Assembly: GCA_903813345.2 (NCBI GenBank)
Contig: CAIIXF020000001.1
Span: forward strand, 21,473,915 to 21,533,914
Reading direction: 5' to 3'
DNA length: 60,000 nt
From: Owenia fusiformis
Taxonomy: Eukaryota > Annelida > Polychaeta > Sabellida > Oweniidae
A program made the translations under genes and the position numbers. The notes beneath the pieces are model-generated. The model made no database searches. It had not been told where the DNA came from and saw only the letters and a program-made list of their open reading frames with translations. Below, one piece after another: positions 49,801 through 60,000 of the stretch (within the stretch, counting starts at the first letter, position 1; each line of letters starts with the position of its first letter).

Positions 49801-52800
49801 TGATTTACCAGAAATTGCTCCAGACGGCATTGAGGATTGAAAAGAATATAAATAATGTTACTTAATCTCCGATTATTTTCTGATTATTGAATAGATTGGA
49901 TCATATAGCAATTGCTTTAGGGCTGATGGAAAATCGGAAGCTGAGAAACTGTCATTTTGTCAAGATTCACGCTAGTTTTATCAGAATTTGTTGAAAGGAG
50001 CAGGGAAAGTATCGCAACAGACTTTTGATAATTTTGACAGTTGATAATTTTTTTGTGAGTAGTTTCTGGCTGTAAAAAGTAAATGCTTGGGAAAGGCGAA
50101 TCTATAATCTTCAAGAAAAGTTCAAAGAATAGTTTCCAGATCAATTGGATTATCTTATAATCCATGTTTAATCCACCCATCAACAAGCTTTTTCAAAATA
50201 CATTCGTCATTTTCACCATCGTCCCTCATTTTTTTTACAATTTTTCATGCAAAGTTACATTGTACTTGAACACATGTTTCATCAAGTAAAATATGTAAGG
50301 AACTCCATGAAGTTTGTTTTTGAGTTTTTTAAAAAAAAATAAACCTCTTAAAATGCATGTTGACAAAAATAATTTAGGAGTGATGTAAAAGATGGCAATG
50401 TTTTTCAATAATAACATGCATAGGTGGGTGAATTACTCATGTGTGTTGTGTTTTAATCCTGCATTCACTGACTGAGTTAGCCTATTGAAAAATCATAGAG
50501 ATTAATAATACAAACAGTAATACTATGAATACTTCTACTTCAAGCTCAAATAGCGCTTTCAGGGTCCTGTGTTGAAATACTAGATCACCTTATGTGCATG
50601 AATATTCAAGAGAAACCATCAGTGCAAGCAATTAAATGAAAGCATCATCCGAACATCACTTGAAAAGTACTAAAGTGGTGAAAAATTGCAGGATGTTGAC
50701 AGAAAATGTGCCTAGGGGAGAGGGTCGTCTCTCAACCCCCCTCCTCCCCCTCCCTGGTCACGGGACTAATACATGTGATATGGCAAAGTCCAATTCATAG
50801 ATTAAGTCTCCCTTGCAGTCTTGTTGGCATTTTTATTAGAGTTCATGTTTTGTTTATGTTAATGGGTGAGTGGAAGACCCTTGGGTGGGAATCAAATATA
50901 AAATGTTTTCTAAAATATATATTTGAAATACTTTGTGTATGTACAGTCACAAACTCTAGGCAACATTAACTAGTAATGGGGCAACACCCCAACTCAACTG
51001 AGTCAATGTGTAAACCATATAAGGAACAAAAAACATTACATAAAACAAACTCAGCATGCAAACATGTAAAACTGGCATGGCAAAACAATAGATTGTGAAA
51101 CTGAATAATAAAAGCACATACGACTAGAAAACAAGGGATTAATGAACACTGGTGTAAAGTAATGAAGGGACCTGTTAAAATGACATGAATGGGGATTGGT
51201 CAATTTGAATAGTAGAAATATAAAAAATGTGAAAATTAGCCAGGTAGAGGGGGAGAGATAAAGGGAGCTGCTGCTCCCCCAAGAGATTCTTTCAAAATGA
51301 TGCAGTTTCTCACCAATCTGAGCACTTCGCATGATTTTTTAGCCAAAACTGTCAAAAAGTTCATCCCTAGGCAAAAGCTTTGCCCTTGGTAAAACTGCTC
51401 CTATATAGTCAATAGCACGGTGTTATAGCATGACGGTTACGCCACCTCTGAAAACGAGGTTGGACAGCTACGTTCACTGATTTATCCAATAAAATGGCTG
51501 CGATGGAAGAGAAAACTAAGGTTGGCGCATTATTTTCTACTTCTGTGTATCAATGAAAGGATGAAGGATTTATGTAAGAATCGCATTCGGTGATACTTTC
51601 AGTAATGTATATTTTGAACGTAGCCTTTGCAAATTGATGCCCGGGAATAACATGAAATAAGAGAAAAACTGTCGAGTTTGAAATTCAAAACTATACAAAA
51701 ATTTAGTAATTTGTTTATTTTTGTTTTTGTTGTTAGGGCATGGTCTACATTGCCTAAAAACCTTGTGGTATATAGATGTAACCTACATATGATCATACAA
51801 AGCCAATTGAGCATTGGAAAACCACCTAATATGTTCTACTCAAGCCATAATAATGTATTTTGAATTTGCAGTAGTTATACACAGTTTACTTATACTTACA
51901 GTTAATATTTTGAGTGGCTCATGTACTGAGGCAACACGAGAATGGACCAAATATTATAAACTTTGATATCTCAGTCGGTAGGTTTACAGATTATATTCTG
52001 TTTCTTGTAGACCACCTGGCAGATTTGACCCAGTCTTTATAACCATCCATATATATGTCACCGAATGGAACTAGTTTAAAAGGAAATCTTATCTGTGAAT
52101 ATTGCCTACAGGCGAGAAAGAGGACATGCTGCCTTTCCCATTCGCCATTTTTTGTTATCGTTACCGCAAAATTTTGCAAATCGCCTTGACGTAACCATCA
52201 TGCTATAACACCGTGAATAGGGGACCATAAGTTTACACATTCCATGTGTACGTTCATCAAAATAGTGCGATCTTTATTAACCTCCCTAATAACTGAAATT
52301 GTTGACTCAACCAATAGAATCATTCTGTTTGTTTATATGTTCACATTAATATGGAAGAAAATCGGACATTTTGCTAAAAAGATGTTATTGTAAATCTTAG
52401 AAATAATGATAAAGGTAGTATACACCACACACTCAATGGTATCGATTGTGGTTTTCAGAGACTCTCAATAGGGACTTTAAGCTTGCAATGTTTCTCACAA
52501 CCTAAATGTGAATGGAAAATATTTAGAGATGCATTTGTATGGGCGATTGGTCATAGGTTGGCGTTTCGATTTTATATGCAAGCTTAATCTCCCTAATGTT
52601 AACATTAAGGTAAGAGTGTATGTTACTCATAACATTTTCTTAGGATATCATTTCTTGAATTGATGAATATGCAAAAATTATTCTCAGCATATCATCCTTC
52701 ATTTCATTATTTGAATAATCAATCTGGAGATAAACTCAAATAAGGAAGTGTGTCATAACACATCATCATATAGAAACATGTTCAATGTTTTTTCAGAAGC

Positions 52801-55800
52801 TGGATCAAAATATTTGTCTTACTAAAATTATTGGCAAAGGTATGATGTACTAAATTCTTGTACTGTATTTATGATTTTAATAGCACTGTACCTCGTGAAT
52901 CATTACTGATAAACAAGATACAGAAAACCTGTTCAAAGTAAATGCTATAATAAGGCATGATAGAAATTATCATAAAGAGAGGTATTTAGAATTTCTTAGC
53001 AACTTACACACACACACACAGGTTTAACTGCACTCAAACATTAAACAGTCAACTTGACAGGTATTCAGAATTTTTTTGGGAAATGCTGCGGTTATGCTCC
53101 ATTGATTAAACAGGGGATCAAACAGCAGGGGATCAAACAAGTCCAACCATTCATTTATGAAAACATTTTGAACTAACTTTATGGCACACTAATGACATCT
53201 TATATGAGTGTGCTGTACTAAAAGCATAGCCCCATTGGATCCCCTTATATTGGATTATCATAATCCTAATCCACGAGGAGTTCCTTATATATTTTAAGTG
53301 ATGAAACATGTGTTCAAGTACAATGTAACTTTGCGTGAAAATTGTAAAAAAAAATGAGGGACGATGGTGAAAATGACGATTGTATTTTGAAAAAAAAGCT
53401 TGTTGATGGGTGGATTAAACATGGCTTATGAGATAATCCAATTGATCTTGAAACCATTCTTTGAATTTTTCTTAAAGATTATACATTGGCCTTTCATATG
53501 CAGTCATTTTTGTACAGCCAGAAACTACTAGAAAAAAATTATTTACTGTCAAAAATCTGTTGCGATACTTTCCCTCGCTCTTTGTAATCATCTGCCATTT
53601 TGATGCTATATATACACTATGATGTAATCATCGACCAATGAAATTAGCGGATCGTGACCTTTGACTTTGCAATCTCTTGATGTTTCGTTCAGAGTTATCG
53701 ACTCGTTGGGTGGGCCGATGAAAATTTGTCCCTTCCAAAGCGATGCATCATGGGAGATATTTATGTAAATGTGGTTGTGATTGGTCAGAATAAAAATTGT
53801 TGTGTTCTGATTGGGGAATAAATTGATAATAAACATAAAAGCTCTCCAAACATACCTAATTGAGGATCGTTGAAGTATAATCTTGGTGGTATATTCATTC
53901 AATACGTAAAGTTACAAATTTGCAAGTCAATTGTTAATTTTACAAATTTGGTAAAAGTGTATTAACAAAACTTCCGTAAAGTAACAAACGATTAGCAAAG
54001 TTACGAAGAAATGACATCACATATGCTTTCGTTTGTCTACGAAGGATGAAAGTTGCGAATGACATACAAAAGTGTTCTGTTAATGGGCGATTCGTAACTT
54101 TACGAATTTGTAAAGTCATTCATAAATTTTAATTATTTACGAATTTCATAAAGTTACAAATTACGAATTCGTGACTTAGTGAAATTTCAATGACCCCATG
54201 ACTTATAAAGGTTGTGTCACAGCCAGCACTCAGTTTTTCCTATACTGACAGATAACTGCCGTATTATGGCAGACAGAATTTTGCATATAACCCCTGCAAT
54301 ATTATTACTTTAGTTTTGTGCTCCCTTAAAAAAGTAAAGCTCATAATTTTTGGCTTATACAAAAGAATTTATAAATTCTATCATCAAGCTATCCAAAGAC
54401 TTTTACTTCCTGGATTACATATGAGTATCCTGGTTTGTTTTCTTTTTTTTATTTCATTTCCTGGTCAACCATTTTTTGTCAGTAACAAAGTTTTTAGTCT
54501 CATAGACTCACAACTTTTGGTACAAAAGTACTTTAACATGTTAAAGTCTCTATCCTAAAGGGCTTATAATAATTGCCCTAAATTATTTTTGATTAGTAAT
54601 TTCAAAAAGAAACCCAAATGTTCTTTTAGATACAAATAAAATATAAGTAACTGATCTACACACAAATGCCAAGTATGCACTGTTTTTAAGGGTCTCTAGG
54701 AAGTCACATCTTGAGTGAATCTGTGATATACTGAGCCAGGAATTGCTTTTATTCCAGTTTGTAGATGATAAGTTGTCTAAGAAGATCTTGAAGCAAGCAC
54801 GTGAACAGCAGGAGGAGTTGGAAGAGGAGCATGGAACAGTCAGGTAAGAATTTAAATACGAACATGATTGTATTTACGCCTTCTATAAACTATAAACAAA
54901 GTCAACATTTCACCTGGGATATATTCGCGATCAATACCCCTGGTAATACGTGTAATGTGTGACGTCATAACGGTGGGTCGTAGTAATGGCAGACCATGAT
55001 GAATATTCGAAACATTTTGTTGAGTTTTCATGTTCGAATTGTAAAATAGACCTCAGAGCAGGGGTAATATCATTGAATACACCCCTTAGGGCTAGGCACA
55101 AAAGCTTTCGTTTTACAGAAAACGTTTGTGCCTAGCAATATTATCCCTGCTTTTCGGTCTATATTTCTTAATTATAGCTGAGCATCATAAGGTACAGGTG
55201 GTAAAAGCTACAAGGTTCTCACTAGGCTTTCAGACTCCGGAGTTTTAAAGTGTTTTTCCGGAGTCTAATTTTACATTTTTGTCACATTATTTGTGGTAAA
55301 ACTCTTGAGAAAATACATAAAACTGGATACAAACAAGGAATATGAAGTCAGAAACCTTTTAGAAATGTATATTGTGATTAAAATAGGCAGATAATCTTTA
55401 AGTAGTATTTTGAAAAGTATTATACTAAACAAAACAAAAAAATTCCCGAGAACCTTGACCCAAGAGTTTCAATAGAGTTACTAACAAAAAGGCAAAACAA
55501 TAAATAAAATCAACAGGGAAAATTATTGGAAATTAAAGTTTTGAATCACCAGGGAAAATTATTGGAAATCTAGCATGGGAAAAAAGATTTGCGTTTGTTT
55601 TATCACTGTTGATGAAAGATCTGATTCCATATATTGATTTCAATTTTGAGAAATAACCATCCGTAGCATTCATTCGGTACAAAAACATCCACTTCACTTT
55701 TACGCTTGGTGAACTAATAGCAGAATTCGTCTTGAAAAGCTAAACAATTGAATCATTGACTACAAAATACAGGTTTTTGTAATTTTCTGTATTTCTCTGA

Positions 55801-58800
55801 TTTAGTAACAAGAAGAAAAAGAAAACTGTAACATTGGGTGCTGGTACATCTCAGGATTCTGAGGATGAGGATCTTGAGGATGAAGACTTTCCAGCCTTGA
55901 GAGCTGCAGGAGAGGACCTTTATGAAACTGTAGTAAGTTCAAAATAATAGAATCTTGCCTCAAGCTTAATCTAATAATTATTGGATATAAGAAAGAACTG
56001 AGACCTAAAAGTATTACAAATGTGCAATGTACATGTATAACAAATATTTAAAATGTCAGTTTAAATTAATGTCAGTTCAGAATATTTTTTACAAAACATT
56101 TTTTGACATTTTTCTATAATACATGTACATGTAGTAAAATTCTAGATCTTCATTCTCACCTGATGATATTAATGATATGTTAGGTTTTAGATGTGTTGTT
56201 TTTTAATGATATGTTAGTTTCTTGACTTTTTTATGTTACCATTATTATAATGTATGGCAGTCGGTATCTGTAACAAATAGCAGGTAGTGACATTAAATGC
56301 ATGTTAATGCATTGTTTCATCTGTAAGACAGATTCATCTTTGGTAGCGAAGTATTCAAGATCTTTCTTATCACTGAAAAAGACACATCCTCACATGGTCC
56401 ACATCCTGTACTTCATGTCAATAAAGATCGATGATAATGACATACATGTATGATAAATTATAATTTTTCCTTTTATTCATATTCAGGAAGTTAACGAAGA
56501 CGATGAGGAGGCACTGGCGATGTTTATGTCCCATGATGCACCAGCCAGGCGAACCTTGGCTGATATTATACAAGAAAAAATTACTGAGAAACAAACAGAG
56601 ATTCAGAGTCAAATGTCGGGTAAATACCATATTAGTTCCGAATATTTTCTAGGACTAAATCTTCATGAAACATTGGGGCATGATTGGTAAAGTAATAAGC
56701 TCATCCAAATGAAATGATCAGCATTGCATCCAACTTTGCTACTTTGGTTTAATGCAAGTGAAATATGGATTATTTCACCACCTACAGTGATTCTGAGTTT
56801 GAGATTAGAAGTCTGCATCTGTAACAAATGCTCACACTCATGTTACCATTTATGATAAATAACTAGCTGGTGACATTTTGCCATGTTTTTTTTGAAATTG
56901 TCAGTGAAATCTGTAAAGTAGAGTCACAAGACCAAATGACTTAATGCTAAATGAACCTCTATAAGTTGAACACCTCCAAAGAAGAACACTTTGTTTTCAA
57001 TATGAGTCTTGTCCTAGTGGAACCAGACATATTATGGATGAAAAGCACCAACTTCCAAAATTGACAATCTCCGGCATATACATATGTTGCTTCTTTTTCA
57101 GACAATATGAGTGTGAATATGCAGCAACTTGATGAGAGAGTTATCAATATGTACCAACAAATATCAGATATCCTATCTAAATACAGAAGTGGAAAACTAC
57201 CAAAAGCTTTCAAAATTATTCCAGCTTTAAATAATTGGGAACAGGTATGTTATAAGTAGTATGGTCATTTTAAGGTTATCCAAGTAGAATGTTTTATACA
57301 GTATATTTAGGCATGAACCTGTATATTATTGTAAATGTATAAACAGATCCAATTGTGGCAATAAACTAAGTCTTTCTTATTACACTCTGACTCAGGTAGC
57401 CCTGTCCTCCAAGTAGATAATATTGATGATGTGTCATACGACATATAGATTACAGAAAAAGCATATTGTGAACGAGTGATTTTTTATTTTTTTTATTTTA
57501 CCAATTGAGACTTACATATTATGACATATTAAAACATATTAAAGAAGTAATAGCCAATTGAAGTTTGGATCTAGATTCCTTGTTACAATCTGTTATTCTA
57601 GTTATTTATTAGAATGTTGCTATATAAAGGCAGAAACAAGAATCCATGGATGAGTTTGCTCTTTTCAGATTTTATACCTAACAAAACCAGAAGAATGGTC
57701 AGCTGCTTCTGTGTACCAAGCAACAAGAATATTCGCTTCAAACCTTAATGCAAAGATGGCGCAACGATTCTTCAATTTGGTTCTTCTCCCTAGAATACGA
57801 GATGATATAGCAGAGTACAAAAAGTTGAATTTCCATCTTTACCAGGTATAAAGCACTGATATTTTGTAAAGAAAACGCTTTAAATGCGTACTTTTAGTTA
57901 GTCAAAGCATTGCTTAAATCAGCCTTTTGAACTGTGACTAATTTTTACTGTAGACCAAGGCATTTATGCATCACATGATGAAACAAGCATATTTTATCTG
58001 TAGAGCTAGATAACATGGTTCGAGAAAAGATGATTTACATTTAACTATGCGCATGTTAATTTCACCCAATTTCTTTCCAAACTATTACTGCTTCATTATT
58101 TAATTTCTAACATTTCTAATATTATTAGATACATATTTTTTATCACCACCACAAGTGATGACGTATTGTTATTGTCTCCAATATTTTTGTGGCAGTGGTT
58201 GGTGTTTGGCTTTCAGCATCTGTAACAAATGGCAGGTGGTGACATTTTGAATGTTAATGCCTTGTTTATTCATATTTTTTTTAATGTTTCATTATCTGTT
58301 TTAGGCACTAAGGAAATCTCTATTCAAGCCAGCCGCCTTCTTTAAAGGAATTCTGCTCCCACTTTGTGAGGTAAATTCATGAATATATTCTAAGAGTCTA
58401 TTCTACTAGGTTACAGTGGATATTTGGACATTTGCAAATAAGGTTACAGAAATACGATAAATATTGCAGCCTACATTTATCAAAGCATAATGAGTTCTGA
58501 TATTATAAGATGTTTCAAACAAAAGATTTTTAAAAACCATATAGAGAACATAATAAATAAGGTCAATTTGGAAGTTCTGAATACTAAGAACTTTATTTTG
58601 TTTAATCTAGTACCAGTCCTCATAACCTTGACAACATGAATAATGATAATGATTTCTATTTTCAGAGTGGCACAACCACACTAAGAGAGGCAATAATCGT
58701 GGCTAGTGTACTGGCCAAGAACTCAATACCAATGCTGCACTCAGCAGCAGCTTTATTAAAAATAGCAGAAATGGACTATAATGGAGCCAATAGTATCTTC

Positions 58801-59349
58801 CTTAGAAGTCTACTAGACAAAAAATATGCTCTCCCATTCAGAGTGATTGATGCAGTGGTGTACCATTTTCTACGGTGAGTCATGAATTTGGGAATTGTTT
58901 TTGGGATAGATTTATTGTGACAGCAACATGATGTATTTTATCACTTTGAAATATAACATAGTAAGTTGTACAAATTGGCAAATATTTAGAATGTGTGATT
59001 ACCTATTTTTTCATTGACATTGAACACTGAAATTGTGATACCATGAACAATAGATAAAAGTGTTGCACCCAGAACTGAAGTATATCATCTGAAGATTAAA
59101 AAGTTCTACTGTGGTTTCAGGTTTGTGAATGACAAGCGCCAATTGCCAGTTTTATGGCACCAAAGTCTACTGACATTTATACAGAGGTACAAGGAGGACT
59201 TATCAAGTGAACAGAAAGACTCATTAATGGAACTATTACGTGTACATGTACATGAACAGATAACACCAGAAATACGAAGAGAACTTGTGAACTCTAAGTG
59301 TCGGGGAGAGGAAGGGAACCCTGTACCACAGGAGATGCAGTTTGATTGA
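46864..59349 (+). CDS. BYSL: Bystin, complete, 9 exons, 437 aa
   Basis: Exons: 46864-47007, 54758-54843, 55806-55932, 56487-56619, 57102-57244, 57669-57845, 58305-58370, 58666-58874, 59121-59349 (TGA). All are GT-AG, and the joined frame is 437 aa, the same length as human bystin. A strong Kozak context (AAAATGG) fixes the start. A Lys/Arg-rich N-terminus is followed by an acidic patch ([14 protein letters not shown], about 93-106) and the bystin domain (about 140-432) with hallmarks [27 protein letters not shown] and WEQILYLT. Family knowledge: Enp1/bystin is a nucleolar and late pre-40S assembly factor needed for 18S rRNA processing. Intron 1 is 7.75 kb and transposon-filled, against 0.25-0.96 kb for the others. 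The gene is divergent from the SDR gene with an E-box and YY1-like site at the start. Confidence 0.96.
47466..48632. mobile_element. Possible 1.2-kb element with about 45-bp inverted ends
   Basis: CATTTGAACAGCTGATTGAT...TGACCTTTGAAATCGAATTAAG at the left matches the complement of CTTAATTCGATTTCAAAGGT...CAGCTGTTC at the right with few differences. The right end abuts the 48235-48592 foldback. Target duplication not seen, so boundaries are approximate. Confidence 0.5.
48235..48592. repeat. 358-bp foldback, centre near 48410
   Basis: The left block GGCTTACTTTTGGTCTCTAA...CTGTGTCTTAC is mirrored by GTAAGACACAG...TTAGAGACCAAAAGTAAGCC. Inner pairs include CTTGTAA/TTACAAG and CCAATATGGCG/CGCCATATTGG. 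Confidence 0.75.
48709..48960. repeat. 250-bp inverted repeat
   Basis: ATAAAAAAAATATATTCATA...TTGCAC and ACAAATG at the left are mirrored by CATTTG-type text and GGTGCAATATGAATATATTT at the right, arms of about 45 bp. Confidence 0.65.
50155..50229 (-). CDS. 24-codon mini-ORF in left arm of inverted repeat
   Basis: Starts [14 protein letters not shown] and ends WIKHGL, then TAA. The right-arm copy (53354-53431) has the same frame with one extra Lys from a 3-nt insertion. Too short to be sure; could be the first exon or remnant of a transposon gene. Confidence 0.25.
   Translation of the reverse strand: MRDDGENDECILKKLVDGWIKHGL
51416..52215. mobile_element. 800-bp DNA transposon remnant, CACGGTG ends, 5-bp TSD
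   Basis: 26-bp terminal inverted repeats begin CACGGTGTTATAGCATGA (51416-51441 and 52190-52215), one mismatch between ends. AATAG flanks both sides (51411-51415, 52216-52220). No transposase frame of useful length, so non-autonomous. Terminus and duplication length fit Transib/ProtoRAG-like elements; this is inference. Confidence 0.85.
53354..53431 (+). CDS. 25-codon mini-ORF in right arm of inverted repeat
   Basis: Mirror of the left-arm frame: starts [15 protein letters not shown], ends WIKHGL, stop TGA. Differences from the left copy are one conservative change (Glu to Asp), one in-frame Lys insertion and a different stop codon. Confidence 0.25.
   Translation: MRDDGENDDCILKKKLVDGWIKHGL
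53905..54175. repeat. TTTACGAA/TTCGTAA palindromic block
   Basis: ACGTAAAGTTACAAATTTGC and CGTAACTTTACGAATTTG recur in both orientations across about 270 bp. Non-coding; likely a MITE with unclear ends. Confidence 0.5.
54850..55165 (+). repeat. Inverted copy of the 23.9-kb dispersed repeat, in bystin intron 2
   Basis: Contains GCCTTCTATAAACTATAAAC, GTTTTCATGTTCGAATTG and GGCACAAAAGCTTTC...GTTTGTGCC, matching 23920-24260 in reverse complement. Non-coding. Confidence 0.7.
58150..58262 (+). repeat. Dispersed TGTAACAAATGGCAGGTGGT repeat (forward copy)
   Basis: Begins TATCACCACCACAAGTGATG and ends ATGTTAATGCCTTGTTTATT. Other forward copies are at about 18800-18912 and 56225-56316. Lies in the bystin intron before the exon at 58305. 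Confidence 0.7.
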
Positions 59350-59414
59350 CAGGAGTGTTTGGATGTGGATAATGTGGAGTAGAGAATATAACATGTTGAA
59401 TATTTGTAGATACA

Positions 59415-59420
59415 AATAAA
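59415..59420 (+). terminator. Poly(A) signal of bystin
   Basis: AATAAA 66 nt after the bystin stop codon. Confidence 0.6.
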
Positions 59421-59915
59421 TATTTGATGTTAACAATATCAATGTGTGATGTCTATTGAGTTGTAGGTGTCTCTAGCTTTACAGTTGAGAGTAGAAGAAT
59501 ATTTCTAAATATTTCAATTTTTCTGTGCAATCGATCCCCCTTTACTATTACCTAAATCTTTAAGGTAGGCTGAGGTGTCTTTTACATGAAAGCTTGCTAA
59601 CAAATATCACGCTGACAGATGCCATTTGTTTGAAGACTACCTTAACTCTAGAATTAACTATAAACAATGAATAAATATTTCTACAAAATAATATGTATTT
59701 ATTACATAGAATAATATAACATTACAATATACTATAACAACAAAAAGGTACTTGTTTTTAAGTACACAGGTTACACCATGAAAATGACATTTAAGCAACA
59801 ATTTAAGAGTAAAACCAAACGCATTCAGAGATTCCGATGATTATTTCCATTCATAATCTGGCTGTAGTGTAGAATAAAACCCTAGAAATTCTCAAAAGCA
59901 TTATACAGTACTTTG

Positions 59916-60000
59916 TTAGAAGTAAACGTGGACCTTGGCAAAGTATCCGACGGCAAGAGAAACTCCCACTGCTAATCTACTGTTAACCAGTTCAGTAGCA
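59916..60000 (-). CDS. C-terminus of an unrecognised gene, partial
   Basis: Read on the minus strand, the edge of the window gives TELVNSRLAVGVSLAVGYFA followed by KVHVYF and TAA. The run RLAVGVSLAVGYFAK looks like a short membrane helix at the protein's end. A minus-strand AATAAA at about 59703-59698 would give a 3' UTR of roughly 200 nt, convergent with bystin. I do not recognise the family, and it could be a chance frame. Confidence 0.4.
   Translation of the reverse strand, partial: ATELVNSRLAVGVSLAVGYFAKVHVYF

Larger units (their letters stand above)
49990..53588. repeat. Large inverted repeat, arms about 315 bp, spacer about 3 kb
   Basis: Left arm 49990-50306 and right arm 53277-53588 are reverse complements at clearly high identity by eye, including GATGAAACATGTGTTCAAGT and TGTTGATGGGTGGATTAAAC. 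Both arms carry the same small frame reading outward (50155-50229 minus, 53354-53431 plus). Could be the long termini of one transposon or an inverted duplication. Confidence 0.8.
47008..54757. other. Bystin intron 1, transposon-derived
   Basis: No exon seen. Contents: TIR-like pair 47466-47512 / 48588-48632, foldback 48235-48592, inverted repeat 48709-48960, large inverted repeat 49990-50306 / 53277-53588 with an 800-bp CAC element inside it (51416-52215), an AC microsatellite near 53009, and a TTTACGAA-rich block (53905-54175). Confidence 0.7.

Noticed and set aside
49917-50186. 89-codon minus-strand ORF
   Set aside because: Out of frame with the MRDDGEND frame shared by both arms of the inverted repeat, and broken in the other arm.
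53606-53902. 98-codon minus-strand ORF
   Set aside because: AT-rich chance frame in transposon-derived intron; no domain or conservation visible.
56150-57480. TGATGA-type C-box-like strings in bystin introns, considered as intronic snoRNAs
   Set aside because: No paired CTGA D box with flanking terminal stem at the right distance.

Overview
This is a 60 kb piece of AT-rich animal nuclear DNA. The evidence is multi-exon genes with GT-AG introns, deep introns crowded with small DNA transposons and minisatellites, AATAAA poly(A) signals, and metazoan gene families: axonemal EFHC1, gamma-syntrophin, a DEG/ENaC channel, a membrane SDR and bystin. Gene content and the style of the repeats suggest a marine invertebrate, perhaps a lophotrochozoan such as a mollusc, but the sequence does not settle the phylum. 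Splice junctions were built by hand, and every main gene closes in frame.

Layout. (1) 202-6701, minus: complete 11-exon EFHC1 ortholog, 642 aa. A possible short divergent gene starts 29 bp away on the plus strand (6730-7193). (2) 7194-11984: no confident gene, but it holds an RFX-type X-box, a perfect GC-rich hairpin and an orphan 83-aa ORF. (3) 11985-13496, minus: 3-exon double-hotdog thioesterase-like gene; the first exon is inferred. (4) 13497-25806: 12 kb without a convincing exon. It holds a 20-copy 43-bp satellite, an 849-bp foldback element and a TTAA-flanked element. (5) 25819-37372, plus: gamma-syntrophin, 12 coding exons, 471 aa, ending just before a 32-bp satellite. (6) 39871-46525, minus: 6-exon SDR16C/HSD17B11-type dehydrogenase, 298 aa. 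An intronless 552-aa DEG/ENaC channel (42670-44328) lies in its second intron on the opposite strand. (7) 46864-59349, plus: 9-exon bystin, 437 aa, head-to-head with the SDR gene across a 338-bp divergent promoter carrying a CRE, a YY1-like site and an E-box. Its first intron (7.75 kb) is almost entirely transposon-derived. (8) 59916-60000, minus: the last codons of an unrecognised membrane-like protein, convergent with bystin.

The genes do not form one pathway. They cover axonemal microtubules, lipid/acyl and steroid/retinoid-type metabolism, the dystrophin-associated scaffold, cation conduction and 40S ribosome assembly. The most notable non-genic signal is a set of non-autonomous elements with 5-bp target duplications. 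Two of them have termini starting CAC, as in Transib/RAG-like transposons. There is also an inverted repeat whose two arms keep the same tiny reading frame across a 3-nt indel.
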